From: Bretschneidera sinensis
Taxonomy: Eukaryota > Streptophyta > Magnoliopsida > Brassicales > Akaniaceae
Length of the DNA stretch: 64,000 nucleotides
Reading direction: 5' to 3'
Assembly (NCBI GenBank): GCA_023935145.1
Contig: CM043698.1
Location: forward strand, 80,990,001 to 81,054,000
Part shown: in pieces, positions 43,676 to 55,220 of the stretch
Layout of the letters: each line of letters begins with the position of its first letter
How positions within the stretch are numbered: position 1 is the stretch's first letter
The notes under the pieces: model-generated
Seen by the model: only the letters and a program-made list of their open reading frames with translations
Told to the model about the DNA's origin: nothing
Database searches by the model: none
Position numbers and translations under genes: made by a program

Positions 43676-45683
43676 AGATGTGGGAATTATATATTCAATA
43701 TCCGATAGTAAGTGGATTAGTCCAACTCAAGTAGTTCCTAAGAAAGCCGGGGTGACCATGGTAGAAAATGAAGATAAGGTGTTAGTACCAACTAAGGTAG
43801 TGACTGGGTGACATATGTGCATTGATTATAGGAAACTTAATTCGGGTACTCGGAAAGATCATTTTCCGCTTCCATTCATAGATAAAATCTTAGAACGTGT
43901 GGCTGGTCATCCTTTCTATTGCTTTTTATATGGGTATTCGGGATACTACCAAATAGAAATTGCCTTAGAGAATCAAGAGAAGACCACCTTTACTTGTCTT
44001 TTTGGTACTTTTGCTTTTTTTAGAATGCCTTTTGGTTTGTGTAATGCACCGGCTACTTTTCAAAGATGCATGATGAGTATTTTTAGTGACATGGTTGAAA
44101 AATGTATGGAAGTGTTTATAGATGATTTAACTGTGTTTGGAACTTCTTTTGATTCATGTTTATCTAACTTGAAAAATGTTTTGTTTAGGTGTAAAGAGAA
44201 GGGGCTTATGCTTAATTGGGAGAAGTGCCATTTTATGGTGTCTTCCGGAATAGTTTTGGGCCATATAGTGTTCGAAAAGGGGATAGAAGTGGATAAATCG
44301 AAAATTGAATTAATCTCTAAACTACCCACTCCTAAGAATATTAAAGATTTTAGGTTTTTTCTAGGGCATGCCGGGTTTTATAGAAGATTTATTCAAAATT
44401 TCAGTGCTATCTCTAGACCCTTATGTAACCTTTTGTTGAAGGATACCGAGTTTAAGTGAAGCCTCGGATATGAGAAAGCCTTTAGGACACTTGTCTCTAA
44501 GCTTACAACTGCCCCTATTATGTAATCACTCGATTTTACCTTGCCTTTTGAGATTATGTGTGATGCTAGTGACTATGCTTTAGGGGCTATTTTAGGACAA
44601 AGAAAGGAGGGAAAACCATTTGTTGTTTATTATACTGGTAGAACCTTGAATCATTCTCAAATGATGTACACCACAATCGAGAAAAAATTACTAGCTGTAG
44701 TATTTGCATTGGATAAATTTCGCTCTTATTTAATTGGTTCACCTATCACTATATTCATGGATCACTTCACCTTTAATTTTTTTTTCCTCAAAAACAGATG
44801 CTAAGGCCCGTTTGATACATTGGATTTTACTTTTACAGGAATTTGACTTGACCATCAAAGACAAGAAGGGGGTGAAAAATGTTGTGGTAGACCATCTATC
44901 TCATTTGGAATTTAAGAATGATATCGACATTTTACCCATTCACGAAGCCTTTCCGGATAAGAATTTATTTGTTGTCCTTTGTCACACACCATGGTATGCC
45001 GACATTGCAAATTACTTGGTTTCCTGTCAAGTTCCATCTATATGGAGTGCACAAGATAAGCGTAAGTTGTTGGCTGAGGTAGAGAATTTTTATTGGAATG
45101 ATACTTATCGTTTTAAATATTTCCCTTATCAAAGAATAAGAAGATGCATTATGGTTATGGAAATTGATAGTGTGTTAACTTTTTATCATATCTGTGCTTG
45201 TGGTGGTCATTTTTCTATTAAAAAGACAGCCGCAAAAATATTGCAATATGGTTTTTATTGGCCTACTTTATTCAAGGATACTAATGAATTTTGTCATTCA
45301 TGTGAAAGATGTCAAAAGTTAGGTTCATTGTCTTGCCGTCATATGATGCCTCTCAACCCAATCTTAGTGGTGGAAATCTTTGATTGTTGGGGGATAGATT
45401 TTATAGGACCATTCCCACCTTCTTTTGGGTGTCTTTACATTTTTCTTGCCATTGATTATGTTTTTAAATGGGTTGAAGCTATACCGTGCCACACTAATGA
45501 TAATAAAGTTGCTGTTAAATTTCTTAAAGATCATATTTTATCTAGGTACGGTACTCCACGTGTTATAATTAGTGATCAATGGTCACATTTTTGTAACCAT
45601 TCTTTTGAGGCTTTAATGCGCAGGTATGGAGTCACCCATAAGGTTTCTATAGCTTACAATCCACAAGCCAATGGCCAAGTGGA
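43676..45683 (+). pseudogene. Athila-like RT-RNase H-integrase, duplicate copy 1 (cut in integrase)
   Basis: Begins LDVGIIYSISDSKW. A TGA sits at about 43810, before MCIDYRKLNSGTRKDHFPLP. RT continues to 44457 with MPFGLCNAPATFQRC and VFIDDL; the first catalytic Asp of the FLDGYSG motif reads FLYGYSG. After stops near 44458 and 44523, RNase H reads FEIMCDASDYALGAILGQR and TIEKKLLAVVFALDKFRSYL. A frameshift in a T-run near 44785 leads to integrase with [23 protein letters not shown] and the closing NPQANGQVE. At 45683 it runs straight into the second copy's antisense Tekay sequence, making a meaningless chimeric end (stop at 45798). Confidence 0.88.
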
Positions 45684-48467
45684 GCTATTCGGTCTACTCA
45701 GTGCTACTTTACAGTTCTCTCTAACCAATTTGATCATCTCAGTTGTTAACTCAATAATTGATGAACCAAATATATTTCTCTCTCCCATTTCTTACTAACA
45801 TATAGGAGTTCTACACCTCCTACCATACAGTGCCTCAATCGGTGTCATCCCAATACTAGTTTGATACTGATTATTATAAGCAATTTCAATCGATGGCATG
45901 TAAGCATCCCAATTTACTGAGAAACTCATCACATTTGGCCTTAACATATCTTCTAGTACTCTAATAATCCTTTCTGTCTGAGTATAAAAAATTGTATTAA
46001 ATTGCAACTGTGTACCCGTGGTTTTCTGAAAGCCTATCCAAAACCAATATGTAAATCTAGCATCTCTATTTGACACTATACTTAATGATGCTCCATACAA
46101 CCTCACAATCTCAGCTACATCCTTCTTCAATCTTAACCACCAGAAATGTTGTCTCAATCCTCTATGCATCCTATTGTTACTTGGTCGCATCGAATCAACA
46201 TCATCATGTGCCTCTCTCATTATCTCTTTCCTCAACTCCGCAGTACTGGGAACACAAATCCATGTTCCCATACCAAAATACCCTAATTTCAAAATTTTGA
46301 ACTCATATTGCTTTTTAGTAAGCACTTAATGCTTAATCTTTTCTATCTCTTCATCTCTACCTTACATATCTAAAGCATTTTACTATGGATGATTGTACAA
46401 CCATATTCGTTAACCATGATCCTCTATCACTGATATTCAACTTCATTCTTATCTCTCTTAGATGTGGGAATTATATATTCAATATCCGATAGTAAGTGGA
46501 TTAGTCCAACTCAAGTAGTTCCTAAGAAAGCCGGGGTGACCATGGTAGAAAATGAAGATAAGGTGTTAGTACCAACTAAGGTAGTGACTGGGTGACATAT
46601 GTGCATTGATTATAGGAAACTTAATTCGGGTACTCGGAAAGATCATTTTCCGCTTCCATTCATAGATAAAATCTTAGAACGTGTGGCTGGTCATCCTTTC
46701 TATTGCTTTTTATATGGGTATTCGGGATACTACCAAATAGAAATTGCCTTAGAGAATCAAGAGAATACCACCTTTACTTGTCTTTTTGGTACTTTTGCTT
46801 TTTTTAGAATGCCTTTTGGTTTGTGTAATGCACCGGCTACTTTTCAAAGATGCATGATGAGTATTTTTAGTGACATGGTTGAAACATGTATGGAAGTGTT
46901 TATAGATGATTTAACTGTGTTTGGAACTTCTTTTGATTCATGTTTATCTAACTTGAAAAATGTTTTGTTTAGGTGTAAAGAGAAGGGGCTTATGCTTAAT
47001 TGGGAGAAGTGCCATTTTATGGTGTCTTCCGGAATAGTTTTGGGCCATATAGTGTTCGAAAAGGGGATAGAAGTGGATAAATCGAAAATTGAATTAATCT
47101 CTAAACTACCCACTCCTAAGAATATTAAAGATTTTAGGTTTTTTCTAGGGCATGCCGGGTTTTATAGAAGATTTATTCAAAATTTCAGTGCTATCTCTAG
47201 ACCCTTATGTAACCTTTTGTTGAAGGATACCGAGTTTAAGTGAAGCCTCGGATATGAGAAAGCCTTTAGGACACTTGTCTCTAAGCTTACAACTGCCCCT
47301 ATTATGTAATCACTCGATTTTACCTTGCCTTTTGAGATTATGTGTGATGCTAGTGACTATGCTTTAGGGGCTATTTTAGGACAAAGAAAGGAGGGAAAAC
47401 CATTTGTTGTTTATTATACTGGTAGAACCTTGAATCATTCTCAAATGATGTACACCACAATCGAGAAAAAATTACTAGCTGTAGTATTTGCATTGGATAA
47501 ATTTCGCTCTTATTTAATTGGTTCACCTATCATTATATTCATGGATCACTTCACCTTTAATTTTTTTTTCCTCAAAAACAGATGCTAAGGCCCGTTTGAT
47601 ACATTGGATTTTACTTTTACAGGAATTTGACTTGACCATCAAAGACAAGAAGGGGGTGAAAAATGTTGTGGTAGACCATCTATCTCATTTGGAATTTAAG
47701 AATGATATCGACATTTTACCCATTCACGAAGCCTTTCCGGATAAGAATTTATTTGTTGTCCTTTGTCACACACCATGGTATGCCGACATTGCAAATTACT
47801 TGGTTTCCTGTCAAGTTCCATCTATATGGAGTGCACAAGATAAGCGTAAGTTGTTGGCTGAGGTAGAGAATTTTTATTGGAATGATACTTATCGTTTTAA
47901 ATATTTCCCTTATCAAAGAATAAGAAGATGCATTATGGTTATGGAAATTGATAGTGTGTTAACTTTTTATCATATCTGTGCTTGTGGTGGTCATTTTTCT
48001 ATTAAAAAGACAGCCGCAAAAATATTGCAATATGGTTTTTATTGGCCTACTTTATTCAAGGATACTAATGAATTTTGTCATTCATGTGAAAGATGTCAAA
48101 AGTTAGGTTCATTGTCCTGCCGTCATATGATGCCTCTCAACCCAATCTTAGTGGTGGAAATCTTTGATTGTTGGGGGATAGATTTTATAGGACCATTCCC
48201 ACCTTCTTTTGGGTGTCTTTACATTTTTCTTGCCATTGATTATGTTTTTAAATGGGTTGAAGCTATACCGTGCCACACTAATGATAATAAAGTTGCTGTT
48301 AAATTTCTTAAAGATCATATTTTATCTAGGTACGGTACTCCACGTGTTATAATTAGTGATCAATGGTCACATTTTTGTAACCATTCTTTTGAGGCTTTAA
48401 TGCGCAGGTATGGAGTCACCCATAAGGTTTCTATAGCTTACAATCCACAAGCCAATGGCCAAGTGGA
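45684..48467. repeat. 2.78-kb tandem direct duplication, copy 2
   Basis: Second unit, directly adjoining copy 1. Unlike copy 1 it continues in its natural right-hand context (Athila integrase C-terminus). The junction at 45680-45690 shows only short shared sequence (CTAT) between the two break ends. Confidence 0.95.
45795..46325 (-). pseudogene. Tekay-like integrase, duplicate copy 2
   Basis: The same internally deleted integrase as at 43012-43509. A one-base difference in a T-run at about 46311-46316 opens the frame further upstream (MLTKKQYEFKILKLGYFGMG). Two nearby codon changes (CVPSTAEL versus CVRSNAEL) distinguish the copies. Confidence 0.85.
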
Positions 48468-49074
48468 ACTATCAAATAAGGAGATTAAGTGAATACTTGA
48501 AAAAATGATAAATCCAAATCGAAAAGATTGGTCTTTGCGCCTATCGGATGCGCTTTGGGCATACCGGATAGCATACAAGACGGTTCTTGGAGCATCTCCT
48601 TATCGGTTGGTATTCGGCAAAGCATGTCCCTTATCGGTATAACTTGAGCATAGAGCATATTGGGCTATTCAAAATTTTAATTATGACTTGAAGATGTCCG
48701 GTGAGGAGAGGAAAATGAAACTTTGTGAACTTGCAGAGTTGAGGGATGATGCATATGATAATGCTAAGGACTTAAAGTCAATAATGAAAGTGGTACATGA
48801 TCAAAAAATACTCCAGAAAAATTTTGAACAAGGTAATCGAGTTTTTCTTTATGATTCTTGATTACACTTCCATCCGAGAAAATTGCGATCACGATGGAAG
48901 TGACCTTATGTTGTGAATAGTGTTTTTCCAAATGGAGTGGTAGAAGTTGAAGATCCCTTCGATGGTCGTGCATTTCAAGTTAATGGCCAGAGATTGAAGC
49001 TCTACTTGGAACATGAACGTGTTGAAGAAAGGCATGAAGAGATCTCTTTGGTGCCCCCGGTTTATCCTTCTTAA
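46460..49074 (+). pseudogene. Athila-like RT-RNase H-integrase, duplicate copy 2 with natural 3' end
   Basis: The same order and the same stops as copy 1, including FLYGYSG and the T-run frameshift; it differs at QENTT versus QEKTT and ETCMEV versus EKCMEV. After [16 protein letters not shown] a stop interrupts, then the frame resumes [40 protein letters not shown] and, near the end, GRAFQVNGQRLKLYLEHERV. It stops at about 49074. It cannot encode an active enzyme, but it has the complete right side of pol. Confidence 0.87.
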
Positions 49075-50694
49075 TCGAGTACTTTCGTTCCATTGTACAT
49101 CAGTTTTATTTTTTTTCATTTTTATTTATTTATTTAGTTTTCTTTACTTTTTCTTTCTTTCTTTCTCTTGAATTTTTTCTTTCACATTGGGGACAATGCA
49201 AGTCTTAGGTTGGGGGAGGAAACACATTTCCTATTTCATACCATTGAATTGTTTGGTGTCACTTTCACTTTTTCGTTTTAATTCGTTTGTTAGGATAAAT
49301 TGTTAGAAAAAAATATTTGAAAATTTTTCAAAAATTAAGTTTAGTTTTGTTTGTTTTTAGTATGTTTTGTGTTAGTTTTGGAGTTAATTTACATGTCAAT
49401 GATATGATTATAATTGAGATAGCATATAGCTTTTAGAAGAAGTTAAATCTTGCTTCGGTTTGAGAATAATTTCAAGTGCCGATCTTCATTTAGTTTGAGA
49501 CTCTGGTTTGCGGTAAGATTGCATGATTAATCTAAAACATTTAGAGAAGTTTTATGTGTGAATGTTTTGTGAATACTTTTGTGATCTCGACAAGCTCTAG
49601 AACTTATTTGAACACTTGAGGCAAAATCCTAGAATGCACACTACTTAGGATATGATGTAGGTCATCTTTGGACCGTTTGAGCCTTTCATGCCTAACTTTG
49701 TTATATTTATTGCTAGTTACCTGTTTGAGCCCTTTTTTTAAATAAAAAAAAAATTTAGTCTTACTTCTTTCAATAGTTCATTTACTTACCTTTATGAGCT
49801 AAAAATATTTTCTCCTTACCTTTCTTTTAAGAGAACTTAGTTTATACACATTTGTTAAGAAACACTTAAGAGGAGTAAGGGTGGAAATATGAAAAAATAT
49901 TACTACCATAACTCAAGTACATTAAAGGAGATAGGTTGGGGGTTATGGAAAATAGTAAAGAATGAAAACGGAGGTGAATGGTTATGTGCTAGAAAAGAAG
50001 CAAAAAAAAAAGAGAGAAATTATGTGCTATAAAAAAAAAAGTGAATTATGACAAAGAAATAAGAAAAAAAAGTGTTAAATTATTGAGAGAAATGCTCGAA
50101 AATGGTTGAATGAGTTGGGTGTTGAAGTAAGGTTATTTAGTGCTTTAAAAGGTTGTGTTTAAAATTAAGAGACTGAGTTCTTTTACTTGTTTAATCCTTC
50201 CCGTTCTTTTTTTACCTTTACCTTAGCCTAACATTACAAGTCTATTAAAGACCTAGTGATCCGATGTAATGTGATTTTTCTACATTAGTGGAGAGTGATT
50301 TGAAAAGTGAGCCTATGGAGTTTGGTTTGTGATTAATGTCACACAATTTAATATGTTTTTAGAGGCCAAGACTTGTATTCATGAATGTTGTGCATAAAAT
50401 CATCTGGGTGTTTGGATTAATGGTTTATGGTAAGATGGATGTTTAAGAGTCGAGAACGAATATGAGGTTGATGTTTGGATTGTTTTTGGACTTGGGTGGC
50501 ATTTAATGATTCTATGTGTTGTGTGTTATGTGCAATTTTTGAGACAAAAAGTTGAATTACTCTTGGATTAATGCTAACATTGCTTTGTTTTGTTTTTAGG
50601 ATTTTAGGTTTTGTTTTGATTTCCAGTATAAAATTCATTTCATTTTTCTTTCGCTTGAATTGATAGGGACTAGCAATAAGCTAGTTGAGGGTTA
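49075..50694 (+). other. Athila non-coding 3' region
   Basis: AT-rich, with no coding frame. It includes CACATTGGGGACAATGCAAG and TTAGGTTGGGGGAGG just after pol, a purine-rich block (about 49980-50080), and ends at CTAGTTGAGGGTTA before the LTR, which serves as the probable purine tract. Long untranslated 3' regions are usual for Athila. Confidence 0.6.
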
Positions 50695-50948
50695 TGATGA
50701 GAGTCAGAAAATGCATCTAAATAGTGTTTATTTGTTAGCATTTAGGGTTGGTTTAGGGTTGGATTACACATTTATGCCTTAATAATTCTTTAGTGTCATT
50801 CTTGGTATATTGATTTATTTATATGCATTTTCAGGTATTTTGGGTTTAAAAGAGATGGAAAAGCTAACATTAATTAAAACACGAAGATTATATGCATGTT
50901 CACAAGCATTTGGAAAGGAGTATCACTAAATTACTAGAATTGCTTGTA

Positions 50949-51305
50949 CAGATCAGTCATTTTTATGGATTAAACTGTATTGATTCAGGAAGAACCAGGA
51001 GATGAGCCATATATGCTTGGAAAGATCCGGATATCTATTTTCTGAAGAATTTTACAGCTCATAAATATGATTTTTCTAGAGAAAGTTATGGCAGTTTGAG
51101 TAGACAAAGGTCAGGCTATGTGTAATTTCAGCGTGACAGATCAGTTCTTTTTGCATATTAAACTATATTGATTTAAGAAGAACCAAGATATGAGCTATAT
51201 ATATTTGGAAAGATCCAAATATTTATTTTTTGGAGAATTTTATGGCTCATTAATATGATTTTTCTAGAGGAAGTTATGACAGCTTTAGTATACAAAAATC
51301 AGGCA
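50949..51305 (+). repeat. 188-bp tandem duplication in Athila LTR
   Basis: CAGATCAGTC...GGAAGAACCAGGAGATGAGC...TTGGAAAGATCC...GATTTTTCTAGAG repeats at 50949 and 51137 with about 80-85% identity. Confidence 0.75.
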
Positions 51306-51407
51306 GAACTAGGCCTGGACATCAACATAACTGGGCCTGGACAAGCACACGGCCTGAACAGAAACCCTAGGGAAACTTTTTTGTCTACAAAGCTGTCTCC
51401 ATACAGC

Positions 51408-51415
51408 TATATATA
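51408..51415 (+). promoter_or_regulatory. TATA box in Athila LTR
   Basis: ACAGCTATATATAGGAATTT lies about 715 bp into the LTR and fits a U3/R promoter. Confidence 0.5.
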
Positions 51416-52232
51416 GGAATTTAGACTCAGAGAATAGGGGGCAAGGAGAGTTTTTAAAGAGAGTTTCCATCTTTTTCTTCCTCAAGGTGATCACGGATGA
51501 ACTTCATGTCCAACTAAACTCCAAGCAAGGCGATAGGATGAGTTTCTAGGTGTAGTTGTTCTTATTTCTATCTTTGATTCAGTTGTATAGATTTATTGTT
51601 AAATATTGTTTATGATTTACTCTTTGATTAAATAAGAAGGATTTGAATTCATGTGATAGCTGCATTTTACGTTCTTCTTCTCTTAAATTTTCTTAATCCA
51701 GTGATTGCATTCTTCTTCTCCATGTAAGTCTAGTCAAGCTTTTCTTATGTCAAAGTTGCTAGATGAAATTGATTTCGGTAGATCTATCTTATAGGTTTGT
51801 CCATTACTACAGTATTATTATTGAAATATATTGTCGCTACTTGATAATTTATAAGATAGATCTTGTGTGTTTGAATTGGAATTAAAGAGTAATTTATGGC
51901 AATTACATTAGGGTATTTATGTGCTTTGATTGAATATTTACCAGTTGCTTGTTTAGGATGTGAAACTAGTAATTGAGATAAAACATTTGAGTCAAGATAT
52001 GAATAAGGCAACGAACTTAGGAAGGATTCTTGGAACCTTGTTATTTCTTTATTGAATTCTTCATCATATTTTCCCAATTCTTTTATATAATTTCATTTGT
52101 AAAACTCAGATTTTCTCATTTGAACTTCATTGTTTAGTGTTAAAGTTTACACTTTCTCTTATAGTTCGCTTTCCTCGTGGGATCAACACCTCAACTATAC
52201 ACAATAATCGCGTGTTAGTTTGAGCATTATCA

Positions 52233-53133
52233 ATGCATCAGCTATCACCTTCGCATTTTCTAGATGATAGTGAATTGTACAACCATAGTTACTAATCAAC
52301 TCCATCCACCACCTTTGCCTCAAATTCAACTCTCTCTGGGTAGGTAAGTATGTCAAACTCTTATAGCTCATGAATATCTAACAAGTGGCTTCATACTGAT
52401 GATGTCTCCAATCTTTAAAGTAAACACTATAGCAGCCAACTCTAAGTCATGAGTAGGGTAATTTCTATCATGAATCTTCAATTGCTAAGAAGTATGGGCC
52501 ACAGCTTTCCTATGTTACACATATCCCAATTATTACTGTGACGCATTACTATACACCACAAATCCTTCATCACTATAAGGAAACACCAATACTGGAGTTG
52601 TAGTCAATTTCTTCTTTAGTAATTGAAATTTTTTCTCACACTTCCCTCACCATACAAATCTCACCTCTTTTTTGGTCAATCTATTCAATAGTATTACAAT
52701 AATAGAAAATTTCTGAAATAATCTTCTATAATAACCAGCTAACCCAAAAAAGATTCTAATCTCAGTCACATTAGTTGGTCTCTCCCAACTTAACATTGCC
52801 TCTACATTTTGTGGATCAATTGTTATGCCATTTATCGATATCACATGTTCCAAGAAGGTCATTTCTTTCAGCCAAAATTCACATTTAGGAAATTATAGCA
52901 TACAATCACTCTCTCCTCAAAATCTCCAACACAATTTCTAAATGTTTTGCATGCTCTTCCTTGGTCTTAGAATACATCAAGATGTTAATAATGAACACAA
53001 CCACAAGATTATTAAGAAATGATTTAAACATTTTATTCATCAAGTCCATGAATGTTTCTGGAACATTAATCAATCCAAATGACATCACAAGAAACTTATG
53101 TCCATAACGTGTCCTAAAAGCAGTCTTAGGCAC
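52233..53133 (-). pseudogene. Tekay-like RT and RNase H (broken)
   Basis: The minus-strand frame 53133-52906 gives [20 protein letters not shown] and [18 protein letters not shown]. The catalytic box that should read F-I-D-D reads [11 protein letters not shown], so both Asp residues are lost. After a break, 52862-52647 gives MTFLEHVISINGITIDPQNV and FFGLAGYYRRLFQKFS. The RNase H end near 52330-52240 reads [18 protein letters not shown] and NAKVIAD, just before the Athila insertion. Confidence 0.85.
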
Positions 53134-55200
53134 GTCTCATTTCTCTATCCTCAATTGATGATAACCCGATCTCAGGTCTATTTTTGCAAATACTCTTGCT
53201 CCATACAACTTCTCAAATAAATCATCTATCCTAGGTAAAGGATATTTGTTCTTAATGGTTAGCTTATTCAATTACCTGTAGTCTATACATAATCTCATCG
53301 TTCCATCTTTCTTTTTCACAAACAACACAGGAGCTCCCCAAATACATTAGGTCCGATAAATTATTTATCTAAAAATTCTTAAAAATGGTATGTTCAACTC
53401 TCTCAATTCAGATGGCGCCATTTTATAGGGTGCTATAGACATGTGTGTTGAACTCAAAATCACATCTATAGAAAACTAAATCTCCTTACTAGGAAACAAT
53501 TTGGACAACTCTTCACGAAACACATCAGAAAAATCTGTCACTACTAAGATTTCTTCTAACGTTCCATTTTCCTTTTTAGAATCCATTATGTATGCCAAAT
53601 ACTCCTCACATCCTTTCTTCAACCATCTAGTCAGAGTAAAATAAGATAGTTCGAGAGTATTTTATGTTATCTCTGAAAGTTACACTCCTCTTGTCCATAT
53701 CTTGAAAACTACATTCTTTCTGGAACAATCAACCTAGACATAATACGTCAATAACCAATTCTTTTCCAAAATCGAATGAAGATCTATCATACTCAAAAGT
53801 AATAAATCAACTTCATATGAATACTGGATGCAAAATAATAGGTAGTACCAAGATCAACCAACATTGATATGTCCATCTTCTCTACATACAAAACACTTCA
53901 AATTTTTGACAATTCTGGGATAAATATCTTGTCCGAATACATCTATAACAAACTTCTGTCTGTTGATCATACATTAAATTACCACTTCTCATTGGTGGCA
54001 TACTTACTTCCTCTGCCATGACTCCCAGTTCTCATAACCTATCTCCCAAATCTAAAGGTCCCACCGATATTACTCTAAGCTACAGAAGTAACAGGTCCTG
54101 TTTGCCTTTGACTCTGTACTACAGTTTCTTGTAATAAGGAACGCCTCATCTGGGGTGATCTTTCACCCCGTACACTCATACTACCACTACCTCTATAAAA
54201 TTCATGTCTAAGCCTCTTTAACCACTCTTTCTCTTTCCCTTAAACTCCATCACATCTCTCTCAATCTGAAATGATATATCAACCAACTTGACATAATTCA
54301 TATGGTTCATGTAAGATAGTTTTGATCAAATCTTTAAACATAGTTCATCTATGAACCTCTTACACTTTTTCTCCTCTAGGTCTACCATTTTTGATACAAA
54401 CCTTGTCAAAGCCATAAATCTACTATCATACTGAGTCACAGTCAACATATTTTACCTCAAATAAATGAAATCTCTCTTCTGTTGGGCTCTGAAAGTATAT
54501 GAGCAAAATTTATAAAAGAAAAAGCCTTTTTAAACCTATTCCAAGTTAAAGGTATATCAATATATGCACTTACCCTTGGAAGAATATCTTCCCACCATTC
54601 TAGGATCTCTCTTTAACTTGAATGTAGCAACGGTGACCCTCTGCCTGTCAGTTATTAGTAAAAATATCAAATAATCTTTTACATGTTTCACCCAAAACTT
54701 AGACTTAAATGAATTCATAGGTCCTTTAAACAACAAAACATTTCACTTAATATATCTAACAAAACAATCTCTCTGCATCTCATGCATAAACTCACTTTTC
54801 CCCTTTTCAACATTTACCATTACTGGATTTACAACAACCTCAGGCACTGCTCTAGCCTGTTAATCAAGTCCATGCTATAGGCTATCAACTCTATCATCCG
54901 TTATACTCATTTTCTCAAGAGTATATGTAAGAGCTTATCTTAGCTCATCTCTTTCAACTTCAGATTCTCTCACACCTTTACTAATATCAATTATACTGTC
55001 AATACGTTCCCTTCTAAGAATCACAAATTTAGACTCAACCTCGACTTGTCAAAATATTGGGGGCCTATCATGCCCTCTCAAATCAACAACTCTAACTCTA
55101 GCTTTAGCACGTCCATGTGTCATCCTGGGACTATTAAAATATAATTTATTTAGATCTTTCACTTCTTTAAGTTCTCATGCAGTCTACAGAATCATAAGCC
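53134..55200 (-). pseudogene. Tekay-like gag, protease and RT start (heavily decayed)
   Basis: No frame is open for more than short runs. Pieces on the minus strand include AFSFINFAHTFRAQQKRDFI and MLTVTQYDSRFMALTRFV (Gag, about 54540-54370), CYRCIRTRYLSQNC (zinc knuckle, about 53960-53900) and [20 protein letters not shown] (RT start, about 53240-53180). Gag-protease-RT order is as expected for a chromovirus. Confidence 0.7.
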
Positions 55201-55204
55201 TAAT

Positions 55205-55216
55205 GCTTTGATACCA
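55205..55216 (-). promoter_or_regulatory. primer-binding site of second Tekay-like element
   Basis: TGGTATCAAAGC on the minus strand, four bases from the LTR end at 55221; it differs by one base from the initiator-Met tRNA site. Confidence 0.85.
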
Positions 55217-55220
55217 AAAT

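Larger units (their letters stand above)
42901..45683. repeat. 2.78-kb tandem direct duplication, copy 1
   Basis: Starts GCTATTCGGTCTACTCAG and ends CCAAGTGGA. It equals 45684-48467 except for about seven substitutions and one T insertion/deletion that I could count. The unit contains both Tekay integrase (minus) and Athila RT-RNase H-integrase (plus), so it was copied after the two elements had been joined. Confidence 0.95.
43676..52232 (+). mobile_element. 5'-truncated Athila-like Ty3/gypsy element
   Basis: Plus-strand pol starting in RT, then RNase H, integrase, a long non-coding 3' region and an LTR at 50695-52232. The 5' LTR, gag and protease are missing, and its left edge is fused to the Tekay linker with TTAG shared at the junction. 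Part of it is doubled by the 2.78-kb duplication. RT text (FGLCNAPATFQRCMM, MEVFIDDLTVFG) and the long 3' region fit Athila. Confidence 0.83.
50695..52232 (+). repeat. 3' LTR of Athila-like element
   Basis: It starts TGATGAGAGTCAG after the purine-rich end of the 3' region and ends near GAGCATTATCA, after which Tekay RNase H sequence (CAATGCATCAGC) resumes on the minus strand. It is about 1.54 kb. There is no 5' partner for comparison, so the ends are inferred from the switch to Tekay sequence and resemblance to other Athila LTRs. Confidence 0.65.
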
